Shown: positions 10,368-22,105, counted from the first letter of the stretch. The stretch: DNA of 64,000 bases from Symsagittifera roscoffensis (GCF_963678635.1 NC_087070.1:4808539-4872538), one strand, 5' to 3'. The notes: generated by a model from the sequence alone, not told the origin. Numbers and translations are program-made.

Positions 10368-12378
10368 TTAGGGTCTGTATTTTTCACCGTTTAAATATAT
10401 GTAATCTTTAATATCCTTAAAATATCCACTGTAGTCTTGTGTATAACTGTCTGCAAATCCTGCAGTTTCGGCAAGTTTTCTTAAATTTTGGTCGATTGAT
10501 TGTCGTTGTTTTGTATCCATTTGTGTTAGTAATTCTTGAAATTGTTGTTCTAATGTGATGTTGTATATCAGACTTAGAGTATATTCCAATCGATTGTGAA
10601 TCAATGTTTGGGTTACGAGCTATGGCTCGGATACTTTCTGGTGAAAATCTTTTTAGTGGTTGCATTAATGTAGGATATGGTGTGAGTAGATAGTATTTAC
10701 CTTCGTCAGGGTTTAATTGTACGACATTGTGGCTATTTTCTGATCCACATGGGACTGCGGTATCCCAAAAATATGTTCGTCTTGAAAGTGTATCGACGAA
10801 ACGTACTTTATTTTTGTAGAATATGGGGATTCTTTTATAACAACGTTTATTGTCAAAAACATATAAAGGTGATACTTTTTAGTGCAAACATAAAACCATA
10901 ACATGTTTCCTTCATAATCAAGAAAATTTGATCTATTTCCTGATAGTAAATATCCTGCGTAGGGTATTTTTAATACTGCTTATGCGAGTGATTGTAAGAT
11001 TTGTGTTCTTTCTAATTCACATAGTTGATGAAGTGTTTCTAATTCAGAAAGTGACATTTCTTGAAAAATTCTACTAATTGTGTAGTCTAATTTCATATCA
11101 AAGTGAATATCGTAATGTCTATTTCCAAAATAGGTGTTATTCATGAGTGATAATTCTTGTAAGCCTGTACTTTTACTATCGAATGGTGTTAGTTTTCCAC
11201 CAGGTTGACCATTACTTTTATAGAAAATCACTGGGACGTTTGATGTGCCTTCGTTTACAGGGTGACTTGTTGCATACGGGTCAAACTTTATTTTGCCAGT
11301 GGTCATGTCGAATCCTTTTTCATATTCGACAAGTATTTCTGAATATTGTGTTTTGTAGAGTGGATTTGTGTATTTACATGCAAATTTTGTTTCCTGATAA
11401 ATTTGGAAACGTGTTAATTTATTTTCTATGTCTTGTGAAATTTTGAAATTATTGCTTTGTTTGTGAGATGGGTTCACTTGTTTGTATGGAATTGATTCGA
11501 TGAAGTATTTTTCAAGAAACTTCATCATTCGAACGTGTATTTTTGCTACTTGAAATGTTGTGCTTGTATCTTCGGGAAACCAAACTATTGTTGCTTGGGT
11601 TCTAGTTGTCGGGTCACATTATCCTTGATCGTTTTTACAAGGTAATCTAATTCCTTGATAGATCATTCTGTTATCAGATAAATCTCGTGTGAGTTGTATT
11701 TTCACATCAAAAAACATTATTTCTTTATCCTTTATTTTTGGTGTCTGCTTTGCAATTTGAAGGGTTATTTATTCCAATGTGTGGTATACAATGTTTGTCG
11801 TGTATATCATAATTTAATCGTCCGTGTGCGCCATTATATGGGTATTTTTCGTCAAGTTGAATATGTCTTTGATATCGTTCAAGTTCTGCTTGGTGTACAG
11901 AATCGGCAAAGACTTGGAAATATACTAATTTTCTATCAGTGTTTTTATTTCTTGTGATTTTTAGTCGGAGTAACTCGTTTTTACAATCTTCGGGATTGAG
12001 ATGTAAAAGTCGTTCTATATTACTCTGGTAGAATGATTCATGGTCAAGTCGGTTTTTATTTCCGTTTGAGACTTGTGAACAATGTACTTTCTTTTCAGAA
12101 AATGTTGCTGTGAATTTATATCCTATAACTGTAGTTGCTCGGGCTTTTGAATAGAGTGTCGCTATTACATTTGTTGTTTCTATGGCTTGTGGTTCTGTTT
12201 CGCATTGTGATACTTGATTTATTGCATATTTGTGTAGTGTTTTTTGTTCGTTTTCTTCACAATCGTAATGTGTTACTAATAAATCTTGTGGTCCTGTGCG
12301 GGGGGAAGGGTTTATGTTTTGATTTGAGGTTATTAGAAAAAGGAGTTGGAGAAAAATTAAAATTTTTAGAATATACAT
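10368..12378 (-). pseudogene. env: Env-like surface glycoprotein, broken into several frames
   Basis: The N-terminal piece (12378-11725) begins at ATG with a classical signal peptide (MYILKILIFLQLLFL) followed by a cysteine-bearing ectodomain (YDCEE, QCETE, KVHCS, PEDCK). Further pieces at 10980-11528, 10713-10904 and 10368-10665 continue in changing frames, with in-frame stops such as the TAA at 10978-10980. The pattern of spaced cysteines resembles env-like fusion glycoproteins carried by some invertebrate LTR elements; this is a general resemblance only. Several frameshifts and stops make the gene non-functional. Neither complete 9.86 kb unit contains this region. Confidence 0.6.
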
Positions 12379-12386
12379 GTGTATGA

Positions 12387-14785
12387 CAATCCTGAGTATG
12401 GGTTATAAAATATGGTTTTCCGAAGCTATTATTACTGATTATATTTTTGTTTGGTAGGTTTTGATCTTTTTTTTATGTATTGATAAAATGACCTATTTGG
12501 TTCTTTCTGCTTTGGAGGTTTATTTTGATTATCTTGCTGTTTTTGTCTACATTCGGAGATACTGTGTCCGTATCTTCGACAATAGTTACACCATTTTTTG
12601 AAAGATGGTTTACCCTTATAATTTGGGTTCTTTTCATAGATGTTTAGAATTTCAGTGATTTTTTCAGATAGATTTATATCTGATTCTCGTATGTTATTTA
12701 TATGTGTAGTGTTTGTTTCAATGTGATTAACATACTGTAGTTTTAGATTTTCTGTTTCTTCAGATTTCATTGTGATTTCTGCTTGTTCTAAATGATCTAC
12801 TAGTTTTCTAAAATCTAAATCTGGTTCTCGGATTGAGGAAGGATGAGATGATCTTTTCTTTATAGCAATTTTTCTTAATTGTGGTGTTAAGGGCATCATT
12901 AGAATTTATGTCCTTTTTGTATTCTTGTAATCATGTGTATTGAGAGAATATGCTTTTCGAACTAGTGTTTCGATTCTAACTGCTAATTATTTAATTGTTT
13001 CATTTGGTAATCTGCGAATTTCATTGCATAAAACTCTTTGATGTTGTTTGTTTCTTTCAGAATCAAACATTTTTGAAAGTTCCTGTGTGAATCTTTTCCA
13101 ATCTGATTTTATGTCTATAGGTAGTACCGAAAACCATTTTTGGGCTGCGCCATCTAGTTTTGTTTGTATTAACGCAGTGCGTCTAAGTATCCAATTTTGA
13201 TGAAGTGGTGTATTAATTGGTTCAGGTCCTATATTCAAAATTAATTTTGCTGTGATTGCATTTAAGTAATCTTCTACTGAGTATTCAGGGTCTGTTCCTG
13301 TGAATACCATTAATGGTTTATTTGATGTTTTTGATGATCTTCCCATAAGCTATGGGTTCATTGTCATTTGTAGTGATTCTGCGGCGTTTGGTATTTGCGA
13401 GAAGTTTGTAAGTTGATTTTTTGTAATTTCATGTTGTAGGTAATATGGTAATCCTATTTCTTTTTGCATTTGATTTGGTTGGTAGGAATGCATAATCATT
13501 GGGTTTGGCGATTGTATAGCTTGAAAAGATTGTGTGTTAATTGAGTTTGGTATATTGCATTGGTTGTTGATTCTGTATATCTGTTGGATTTTCGGGGTAA
13601 ATTTTTATATTTTGGGATGGTTGAGATTGTCGTGGTCATTGTGTGCGATATTCTTGTGTATATGGTGCAAAAATATCTGGTTGATAATAATCATCATCAT
13701 CTGATGAAAAATAATTCGTGTAATAAGGTGATTGTTGTCTATTCTTATTTTGTGGGAAAAATGGGTAATTTTAACTGTGATCTTGTGGAGGGTTTGAATT
13801 ATTTTGAAAATTTACAGAATTGGTTGATGTATTTGGGGGATTCCAATATTGAGAATATACGTGGTTGTTATTTCTTCGTGGAGGATGATTTGTTCTTAAT
13901 GAATGTGCATAATTATAGTTATGTTCTGCAAAATTGCTTCTTGTGAATGTTTTTCGTAATTTTGACGGTTTTGTTATTGGTCTATATGTTTGGTAATCCA
14001 TACGGGAATACTTAGGAGCAACCGAAGGCTTAACGGTTGATTGTAAAGTTTTTTGTGGTAGTGTTGAGTTTCTATTTTTTGGTGTTGTAAGATTTGGATG
14101 TATTAGTGAGATACTTTGTTGTGTAGTTGTTACTGTTGTGTGGACTATTTCTTCATTTATGAAGTGTGATGGTGTTTGAATTTCTTGTTGTGTAAGATTT
14201 CTAGTTCCAATTAGGTTTTCATGATGTATAATTGTTGAATTTAAGATATTATTTTGTGTGTCGGGTAAAAATGTATTACAATTTAAAGGTGTTGCATCAA
14301 TTGTTAGTGGTATTATTTTTACATAATCTGGGTGAAGAGATATTGTATTTATTGCTTGACTTGATGTCTACTGGAAAATTTAAAAATGCTGGATGAGACC
14401 ATTCAGGGTCCCCAAACGTAATCTGGTTGTTCTGCAATAACAGTGTCGTCATTGGTACTTTGAGGTCTAAAGTTTTTTCTTGCTTGTTCAATTAAGTCGA
14501 TGTTGTGTGTAAAATAATCAATTGTGAACCATGCTAGTATTTTTTGTAAATCATGTTTAGTGTTTCGTGAAACGTCATTATTGGTAAAGTTTTCACGAAT
14601 TGCGTTTAAAAATGTTGAGAATGCAGCGATTTCGTTTCTTACTTTTGTGTATTTTGATGTTTGAGTTGGTGTTGTGCTTTGAGCTTCTGTTCTTTCTAAT
14701 ATAGATAAATAAGTATAAATTATTGCAAAGACTTCGTTGGTAAATATCGAGTTAGCTCTCTGTGAGTTGTGATATTGTATGCTTT
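12387..14785 (-). pseudogene. gag: gag of partial copy 1, fused directly to env
   Basis: Contains the mid-gag pieces (14297-14491, 13771-14001), the capsid-like block (12987-13346) and the nucleocapsid piece (12432-12899) with the CCHC knuckle CNYCRRYGHSISEC. Sequence matches copies 2 and 3 at about 99 percent until about 12418, where it leaves gag and enters the env 5' side, so protease, RT, RNase H and integrase are absent. An extra T near 12470 shifts the frame relative to the other copies. The TAA after ETIK at 12987 is shared with the other units. The N-terminal ~115 residues are missing because of the unit junction at 14785/14786. Confidence 0.75.
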
Positions 14786-14948
14786 ACTATTTTTCTGTCT
14801 GAGTGTTTATTTCTTATGTTTAATCTGCGCAATTCGGAATACGTGGTGGTATAAATGGTGGTGGTAGCGATTGAGCTGTTATATTTGGTGGACTTAATGG
14901 ATAGGGATGTTGTACACTATTTTTAAGTTTGACTGTTATTTCAAACTA

Positions 14949-15287
14949 TCATTGAAGACTGTTTTGAAGTAGTATCTGAACGTTGTGTTCTCGGTTATCT
15001 TCGTGAATGTCTAGTCTATATTGTAATCTAATAAGAGCCCAACTGTGTAGTCGGTGGCTTTCGTTGTGTTGTCCGAATAATGGGGTAGGTGCTACAAATG
15101 TATTCCAAACTAATCGTAGGGGTATGTTTGTTGACTGTTCTCTGTATCGAGCGTCAAGGTTATTTGGAAAATTTAATGGAAAAAATGATGGTGATATTTG
15201 ACTTATTGATGGTGTCGAAAGGAGTAACAATGTTTCTGGTAAGGATGATAATGTTGTATCTGATGAAGTATCTATTGGATCATTCAC
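14949..15287 (-). pseudogene. Short ORF, possible truncated orfX (copy 2)
   Basis: A 112-codon ORF with a Ser/Thr/Leu-rich start and a more ordered second half (VWNTFVAPTPLFGQHNESHR). The end (IHEDNREHNVQILLQ) weakly resembles part of the ORF at 7990-9300. No family is recognised. It is followed by a Pro-rich stretch and then the unit junction at 14785, so its 3' part was probably cut off when the tandem unit formed. The same ORF is at 24809-25147. Confidence 0.35.
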
Positions 15288-15523
15288 TAAGTTTAATTTT
15301 CCTTGCGGGTAAGGTTGTGTTGCCCAATAAGGTAATCGTTAGGAGGGTTAAAAGGATTTTCACCTATTTGTGCGGATATTTGTGTTGATCCAAAATAGTC
15401 TGAGAGAATATTAGGTGTGCTTTGCTAAGAGGTGAGCGTAGGGGTATCTGGTATTGTAATACTAGAGATTTCTGAACTTGATGGTGTTGGTGATTGAGGT
15501 ATGCTAAAAGTAACTCTGGGAGT

Positions 15524-15891
15524 TTAAAAATTTTTGTTTCTTCTTGGGTGTATTATTTGTCTATTGACTTCAAGTGTATTTTGATTTTGACTGATATGTC
15601 TGATTCGATTTAAGTCTTGTTGTAATGTGGGGCACAATATATATGTTGGTTCACTTACGGATGCTTGTCGCTGAACTGGTTCTAGTGGTTCGGATAAGCG
15701 AGCGTGTCGTTCAAAAGTATATGGATTGTCTTGAAATGAAATACGTGTGGATGTTTGGGGGTTTTGGGTAGTTGTAGGTATTGTTGGATTTTCTTGGAGG
15801 TGTCGGTGAAGACTGATTTGGCGGTGGTTGATTGGCAATTTTGGAAATGTTTTTGATGTATATATTTTTTGATGGGAAGATTTATGTTCAT
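15524..15891 (-). CDS. Pro/Ser/Gln-rich ORFs (copy 2)
   Basis: Two overlapping frames (15682-15891 and 15524-15838) cover a region rich in P, T, Q, S and N, with no domain. One start, at 15891, lies two bases after the stop of the small membrane ORF (TAGAATG). The position corresponds to the Pro/Ser-rich ORF after the env tail in copy 1, so the two may be variants of the same gene. The real frame cannot be decided. Confidence 0.3.
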
Positions 15892-15892
15892 T

Positions 15893-16057
15893 CTAATATT
15901 CTTCGATGAATAGAATTAAAAGGATTGTTGCTAAGGCAAATGACACTATTGCCTTCCTTACACATTTGCACATTGTCATTATCAGCGATGATAAAAACGT
16001 GATGAAAATTACGAATAGTAAAAAAATATCTGTTCTACTAAAAAATGTTCGTATCAT
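15893..16057 (-). CDS. Small membrane protein ORF c (54 aa, copy 2)
   Basis: A 54-codon ORF starting ATG directly after the stop of the previous ORF (TAAATG). It encodes two hydrophobic helices (IFLLFVIFITFLSSLIM and IVSFALATILLILF) around a short basic cysteine-containing turn (CKCVRKA), suggesting a hairpin membrane protein. It is repeated in copy 3 at 25753-25917. I recognise no family. It could be the anchor part of a diverged env or a viroporin-like accessory protein; this is inference from hydropathy alone. Confidence 0.4.
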   Translation of the reverse strand: MIRTFFSRTDIFLLFVIFITFLSSLIMTMCKCVRKAIVSFALATILLILFIEEY

Positions 16058-16297
16058 TTAAATAGACTTTGAATTATCGTACCTGTGGATGTGGTCAATG
16101 ATTCGGGAAAGTTGTAAATATTTTTCAAATAGGATGTAGAATATTAAAAATATGTTGCAAAAAATTATTAAAAGAATTATAAAAGCTTCAAATGTTTTAA
16201 TAAAAAATGTTATTAAAAGTTTAAGTAGAATAAAAAAGTTTATGAAAAAGTTTATGATTAAAATTTTGAGATTGTCAACTGTTAAGGAGAAAAGCAT
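16058..16297 (-). CDS. Small membrane protein ORF b (79 aa, copy 2)
   Basis: A 79-codon ORF dominated by I, L and F, with at least two long hydrophobic stretches (ILIINFFINFFILLKLLITFF and FIILLIIFCNIFLIFYILF) and a polar end (SRIIDHIHRYDNSKSI). It starts at ATG directly after a TAA (TAAATG at 16295-16300) and ends at TAA directly before the next ATG. Copy 3 (25918-26157) differs by one residue. AT-rich DNA can produce such residues by chance, but start/stop abutment on both sides supports a translated cluster. Function unknown. Confidence 0.4.
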   Translation of the reverse strand: MLFSLTVDNLKILIINFFINFFILLKLLITFFIKTFEAFIILLIIFCNIFLIFYILFEKYLQLSRIIDHIHRYDNSKSI

Positions 16298-16903
16298 TTA
16301 AGAAATGATTCGTTCGTCGAATATTTTTTGAATTTCTGGGGCGAAATTCAAGCGTGGTCGGACTATTTATTGATTTTTTGACAAGTGGGTTGAGTTTCCT
16401 GAAAAATTGTTTGAGGCTTATTTTATGGTGCTTGGGAGGTCTTCTTTGCTTTATTTTTTATTTGGTGAGTAATCTGGGATATTTTTGAAATTTTTGTACT
16501 TTAGGCTAAATGATCATGGTCTATTTCTACTTTAGGCTAATTTGCCATTTTTGGTTTGAGGGTTTTTGAGGGCTGCGTTGGGAAAATATTGTTGATCTTT
16601 GCATTATTAGATAGGGGAGGGTTGTAATATTATCGTGATATATACTTTAGTTGTCAAGTGTTAGCGAGTTGCTTATTTTTGACCTGGAGGTTTTAAAGTT
16701 ATAGTTTTAGATATGCCTGGAGGTTAATATCTGTCGGCCAGTAGATTGGTGTTAGAGATATTGAAGGTGGCTGATTTGAGTGAATCCTATTGGCTGAATT
16801 TGAACTAAAATTATTGCGTACGGTTCAGCATGTTATTTTGAAAAAATGAAGTTTCAAAATGATTGAGAATTTTACGAATTAATAATTTTTTAAAGAAGTT
16901 AGT

Positions 16904-17251
16904 TTATTTATGAAATTCAAATTTCTTTAATATTTTAGATTGTGGGATGAATGTCTTGTAATTTTTTCGTGGTTGATTTCTAAGTGGTGATGATTCTCTA
17001 TGTTCGGATTTTTCTTTTTGTTCTTGTGGTAAGATTTTTTCTATCATTTTCCTATTTTTTCTTTCTTTTTTATATTTGTTTTGGTCTGGTATTTTTGTGT
17101 TTTTATAAGTTGTTTTTTGGTTTTGATTTTGCTTATGACGATTGTCAACATTTACATTTGTTTCTTGTTCTATTTGTGTATTGCTTTGAACAACTCTTAA
17201 ACCGGTGAAAGAATATAATTGGATTAATTCGCGTAAAGCGTATTCTTTCGG
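16904..17251 (-). pseudogene. pol C-terminal tail after double stop (copy 2)
   Basis: Directly after the integrase end (NNLLP) come TAG and TAA, then the same frame stays open for 115 codons of K, N, Q and E-rich sequence (PKEYALRELIQLYS onward). In many Ty3/gypsy elements integrase continues with YYPKE-like residues here, so the two stops look like mutated tyrosine codons and this stretch like the natural pol tail. All three readable facts (double stop, same frame, continued openness) recur in copy 3 (26764-27111). Confidence 0.5.
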
Positions 17252-17254
17252 TTA

Positions 17255-18361
17255 CTAAGGTAGTAAATTGTTACGATGTTGAACAATTTCCTGTTTTGTT
17301 AAATCCGTGAGTTTATATGTTACTTCAGTGGGTTTAGCAATTATTTGGTAGAGTCCTTTTCGAATTGGTTGTAATTTTTTAGAGATTCCTTTTTGTGTAT
17401 GGAAATTAGGTATTAAAACAAATGTTCCAATTTTTAAATCTGTAGCTGGCATAAAACGTGAATTAATATGGTTGTTAATGTTTTGCCTTTGTAACAACTT
17501 CTTCGTAACTTTTTGGTAGATTTCGTTGTGCTTTTTATCTCTATTTCAAATCCATTCGGTATGTGTACCGAAGGCTAATTTGAGTTTTTGTGGGTGATGA
17601 AAATGGTCTTCATCATTTCATATGGTGACATTCCTAAAGTTGTCGTTATTTGTGAATTGTATGATAAGGGAAATAATTTTACATCTGCTGACCATTCTGT
17701 GTATCGTGTATCATTTCCATTGATGATACATCGAAGATATTCTTGCAATGAACGGTTCATACCTTCGACTAATCCAATTGTCCAAGGTGCATGAGATGTA
17801 CGTGGTTTATGTTTAATGTTGTATAAAGGGCATAGTGTGATGATTTCATTGTTTATGAATTCTGTACCTTTGTCTGTGACTAAGATTTCGGGTAATCCAA
17901 ATTTAGCTATCCAGTGTTCGTAGAGTGTTGTGTAAGCGTAATAAGCATCACAGTGTGGTACTGGGTTAAGTGCTACATGTAAATGCATCAACAATGAACA
18001 TAATGTAGGAATTTCCTTCAGAGGATGGTGAGATTGGTCCTTTTGTGTCGAATGAAATTCTATGATTAAAGTATAAACTTTGTCCTTTAAAATCTTGTTT
18101 CTGTGCTATTTGTTTTTGATTTGGATAAGGTTTGTTTAATTGACATATTATACAATCATTGCATAATACTTTTATCCAAATTGGGGCGTTTGAAAAATAA
18201 AAGTTTTGTGTGAAGTTTGAGTATGTCTTTTCTGATCCTGAATGTCCTTTTGTATTTTGCGTATGAGAGATATTGAATGCTATCAATATCATACTCAAGG
18301 GGAGACAGGGGAATTTAGAATCATCTAATTGATATTCTAAAAGATCTGTATTTTCATTCAT
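17255..18361 (-). pseudogene. pol: Integrase (copy 2)
   Basis: The N-terminal zinc domain is visible (GHSG histidine and CNDCIIC cysteines, piece 17966-18361). The catalytic core has a first D in FDTKGP, a second in LVTDKGTEF, and E in GLVEGMNRSLQEY (piece 17575-17994). The C-terminal piece (17255-17497) carries a GPY/F-like module (KLQPIRKGLYQI). Frames change near 17990 and 17520, so the protein is broken. The enzyme would insert cDNA into chromosomal DNA. The core residues survive despite the frameshifts, and the module points to Ty3/gypsy rather than Ty1/copia or BEL. Confidence 0.8.
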
Positions 18362-18895
18362 TGTTGTGTTATTGAAGTTTCGAAAATATCGGAGAAGTGT
18401 TTTGTTTCCTAAGATTGTTGTGTCGGCTTTTGCTGGTTTTGCTTTGTATTTGTGCCTTGGTTTCAGTTGTCTAATTACTGTGTCAAGATTTTGGTATCGC
18501 TTTAAAAGTTCAGGTGTAATTTTTTCTGTTGGTGGGAGAAAAACATTGTCGATTTCTAGTTTTGATAAGGGGATTGTATCAAGTGGGTCATGGAGGTTAA
18601 AAACTTGATTTATCGTATATTTTGAGTCATTTGTTTGCGGTCCTGATAAATTTATTTTATCGGTTGAGTTTTCTTTTTCATTGAATGGAAAAAAAAACCT
18701 TTTTTTATGCTGTTGTGTTTTGATTTTCTTTTGTTGGGTGTAATTTTGTACCCATTGTGAGTATGGAATTGGTTTAAACGTAGATGTTCCTAATAAATCA
18801 ACTTCATAGTGATTATTTGCGCAATCTAGGCAGAGTGGGAAGTTTTGTAGATTATTTATCTGTGATTGATCAATGTCGGTTTTTACTGCATATTT

Positions 18896-19335
18896 TCACT
18901 CTAATCGGGGTGATGTTTCGTCTTTTGCGAGATAGAATTTTGTATTTTTTGGTATTTCAATTGTAGTTTTCCGTGTGAGTAATTCTGGTGGTGTATTTCT
19001 ACTTAATGTATCTGGTAATGCAAGGTTTTTTCCTGCTGTCCAAACTATATGTAAATTTGAGAATTTCATTAAAATTAAATGAAATCTATAAACTTGACGA
19101 TTTGGGTTTGATTTTTGCGTAAAAAGAAATATAGTTGGTTTAGTTGGGTGAGTATCAGAAATTCGTATTCTGTAAGTGTATATATTATAGCTGTACATTC
19201 TCTCATTAGAGTTGAGAGTCGTAGCTTGGCTTGTAAGAATAATCGGGAATTTGCTGATATAAGATTCATCTTATTTGTTCCACTATGTGATTGTAATAAT
19301 GCTGCGCCGATGCCAAAATTTGAAGCATCGCACAT
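18896..19335 (-). pseudogene. pol: RNase H (copy 2)
   Basis: Two overlapping pieces (19075-19335, 18896-19198) match the gypsy RNase H: CDASNFGIGAALLQ carries the first catalytic D and RECTAIIYTL the E. Compared with the plus-strand relative, about 27 bp that include the TDQKPIKFF region, with the next catalytic aspartate, are deleted near 19150 and the frame shifts. The conserved AGKNLALPDTLSR end is still present. Copy 3 has the same deletion, so the enzyme was dead before the unit was duplicated. Confidence 0.75.
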
Positions 19336-19441
19336 TGCATAGAATGGTTGGTTTGGATCTGGAATGGTGTTTGAAATTTGTTCTGTTAAAAGTTTTTTAA
19401 TTTCGTCAAATCGTGTTTGATGTTCAGTGGTCCATTCAAAA

Positions 19442-20675
19442 TTATTTTTGTTGTCTGAGGATGTTAGAGAAAGGTTTTAAGTATAGTTGCATTTTGTAAA
19501 CAAATTTACTTAAGAAATTTAATATTCCAAGAAATTCTTGGATTTTCTTTTTATTTGTAGGTGGTTGTAGTTTTTGGATTGCGTCAATGCGTGATTTTAA
19601 TGGATTGATAGTGTTTCGTTCAATATTATGTCCTAAAAATTTTACGCGTGTTAAGAAAAAATGTGATTTATCTGGGGCTGCTTTCAGATTCTCGTTCTGA
19701 AGTATTTTGTGATATTGTTCCAAAACTGTAAATATTTTGTCTTTAGTGTGTGATTGCATGAAAACATCATCTAAATTCTTGAGTATTTGTGATCCAAAAG
19801 TTTTACTCATGAAAGCTGAAAAAGCTGCTGGTCCTATGGATATTCCATAGAATAATCGATTAAATTCGTATTGTTGATTTCCAATAACAAAATGTGTTAG
19901 TCGTCGTGACTGTTCATCTATTGGCATTTGATTGTAAGCACTAGTCATATCTGCGGTTGTGAAGTATTTACCATTTTTTTTTGTTAAGATAACTTGTATT
20001 GGTTCAATGGGCCAATTACATTTTGATTCATCAATTAGTGAATTGAGATATCTAGCGTCTAAAACTATTTGTAGTGATTCACCTTTTGCTAGAATGGTGA
20101 CAGGATTGATAAAGGTGTTAGCTTTTGGTTGTTCTTCTTTATTTACTGGTGATATAATTTCGTATTGTTCTAAAATATTTAGTAATCTATTGACCTCATC
20201 GTGTAAGTGAATTGGTACTTTGCTTGCTCTTTGTTTTTTGAAAACTGCGTCGGGTTTTAATGGAAGCTGTAGGGATGAACTAAATTTTCCAACGTCAAAT
20301 TTTGATGTTGCGTAAACTGATGAATATTTCATTAGTTGTTTAATTAATTTATCAAATTCATCTTGTTATTTGTGAAAGTTGAAAATTAAACATCGTTAAA
20401 AAATTTTGTTGTTTTTCTGTATAATTTGTTATATTGAATGTTGGTTTGAAACATGGGGTTTTTGTGAAATAATCTGCATTTCTTTTTTCATTACTTATTA
20501 TATTATTTATGGATAATTTTTCATCAAGAATTGTTGATTGACAAATGTCTAATAGCTGTAATATATTACTAACTCTGTATGCTACTTCTTTTACAGGTGC
20601 AGTTGTGGCATTCGTTTCACAATATCCTAAGAGTCCTAGGGGTAGTGTTATTCTATTTGGTGTATTATTATACAA
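19442..20675 (-). pseudogene. pol: Reverse transcriptase (copy 2)
   Basis: A 296-codon piece (19442-20332) plus an upstream piece (20358-20675) in another frame. RT motif A is FTTADMTSAYNQMP and the downstream block is LFYGISIGPAAFSAFM. The active-site block reads ILKNLDDVF where the plus-strand relative reads LKKNAITYLDDIF: five residues including the Y of YxDD are lost. A short indel at 20355 breaks the frame here; copy 3 is open across it (29304-30539). The missing YxDD residues mean a defective enzyme. Confidence 0.85.
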
Positions 20676-20858
20676 GTGTAGTGAAATAATAGCAGAATTA
20701 CTGTTTCTTACGTATTTTATAGATAAAATTGTTATTTTTTGAAAAAATTGTGAATAGATCTAAATTCGAAATCTGACATAAAAAGTTGTCTATTTTAACT
20801 TTTGTCGTATTGATGAACTTGTTTTATGAGAAGTTATATTCATTTCCTGATAACGGTT

Positions 20859-21908
20859 TTAGGTGTTTACGTTCTTGATTATAAATAGGGTAGAACTTTG
20901 AGAAAAATGGTGGTTGTTTGTATAATCTTTAAAAAATGTTAAGGCTGTGTTTTTCACTCTTGTATTTTTATCTTTTATATGGAGTTTACGATTTAAAATG
21001 TTTATGGTGGGTATATTTTTGGTGATAATTGGTATTCCAATAATATTATGTTTAATATCAGTAATATGAAATGTTTGTTTGAATGGTTTGTTTAAAATCT
21101 TGTTTTCTTCCATTGTTCTTGTGGGAACAAGGAATAGTTGAATTTTTCCATAATTTACTAATGTTGATCCTTGTGCTGTTGCTAATTTACTAGATGTCTC
21201 GAGAGGTTTCCAATTCGGATGTAGTGTTCTGATTTCATTCCATGTAGGGATGTTAATAATATTTGACTCTGCTCCTGAATCGATTAAAAAATCAATTTCA
21301 AGATCTGGTGGTTGAAATTCTTTATTTTTTGGTTTCTCTAAGAGGAATGGAATTGTCAAATTTTTTTCTCTTGGTTGTTCTTTTTGAATGTTTTGATAAA
21401 TATGATTATTTGAGCATTGTTTTTCGTCATTTTGATTAGGTTTAATTACAGTGTTAATTTCGTTTAGTTCTTGAGTAACTTGTGAATTGGTTTTAGTTGG
21501 TCCCATATAATAATTATTTAGAAGTTCCAATGGATTCTCATATATGTGTGAACTAAAGGGTTGTTCATATATGATAGGTTCATAGTCATTTTCGACTGTT
21601 ATCATATTTACTATCATGGTATTATCTGTATCACTTTCACTATCTGTTGATTCACAATTATTGTGGTTTATTGTAATCATGATTTTCCGTGTTATTAAAA
21701 CCTGGGGGGTCTGAAGGTATTTGTTCATTTGTTTGTACTTGATTGATTTGTCGTTGATGCTTTGGCGTGTTACTTCTGTATCGATTTTCAGAATCAGAGT
21801 AACGGTTAGTATTCCTATGAGGTGACTGGGAAAAATTTCTGTATCTATTATTATAACTTGAGTTTCCATTTCGTGAATTGTTTCGTAATCTGTTCTGATA
21901 GTTATCAT
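20859..21908 (-). pseudogene. pro: Retropepsin-like protease region (copy 2)
   Basis: A 349-codon frame, open from the end of nucleocapsid through the aspartic protease. The active site LIDSGAESNIIN is intact, followed by the flap and a hydrophobic block (HNIIGIPIITKN) typical of retropepsins. The protease would act as a dimer to cleave the Gag-Pol precursor. The N-terminal half is low complexity (I, T, D, E repeats such as EIEVIIT-like runs) and is read in another frame as the R/N/S-rich end of nucleocapsid, so the true join with gag is unclear. In copy 3 a one-base insertion near 31541 breaks this frame. Confidence 0.75.
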
Positions 21909-22105
21909 TCGATCTTTGATAATTCGATCTATTGTATGAATTATTCCGTGATCTGTTGTTTGGATAATTCTGATTTCGATTGTTTGAGTAACTTCTATTC
22001 CTATTGTTTGAATAGTTTCTATTTCTGTTTTACGATGAGTTTCGTGATCTGTTGTTGGAATAGTGTCTCTTCCTTGTTTGATTGGGAACTGGATGCAGAA
22101 ACAAA

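Noticed and set aside
13560-13946. 128-codon + strand ORF, repeated at 23414 and 33279
   Set aside because: Antisense shadow of mid-gag; repeats only because the unit repeats and has no domain.
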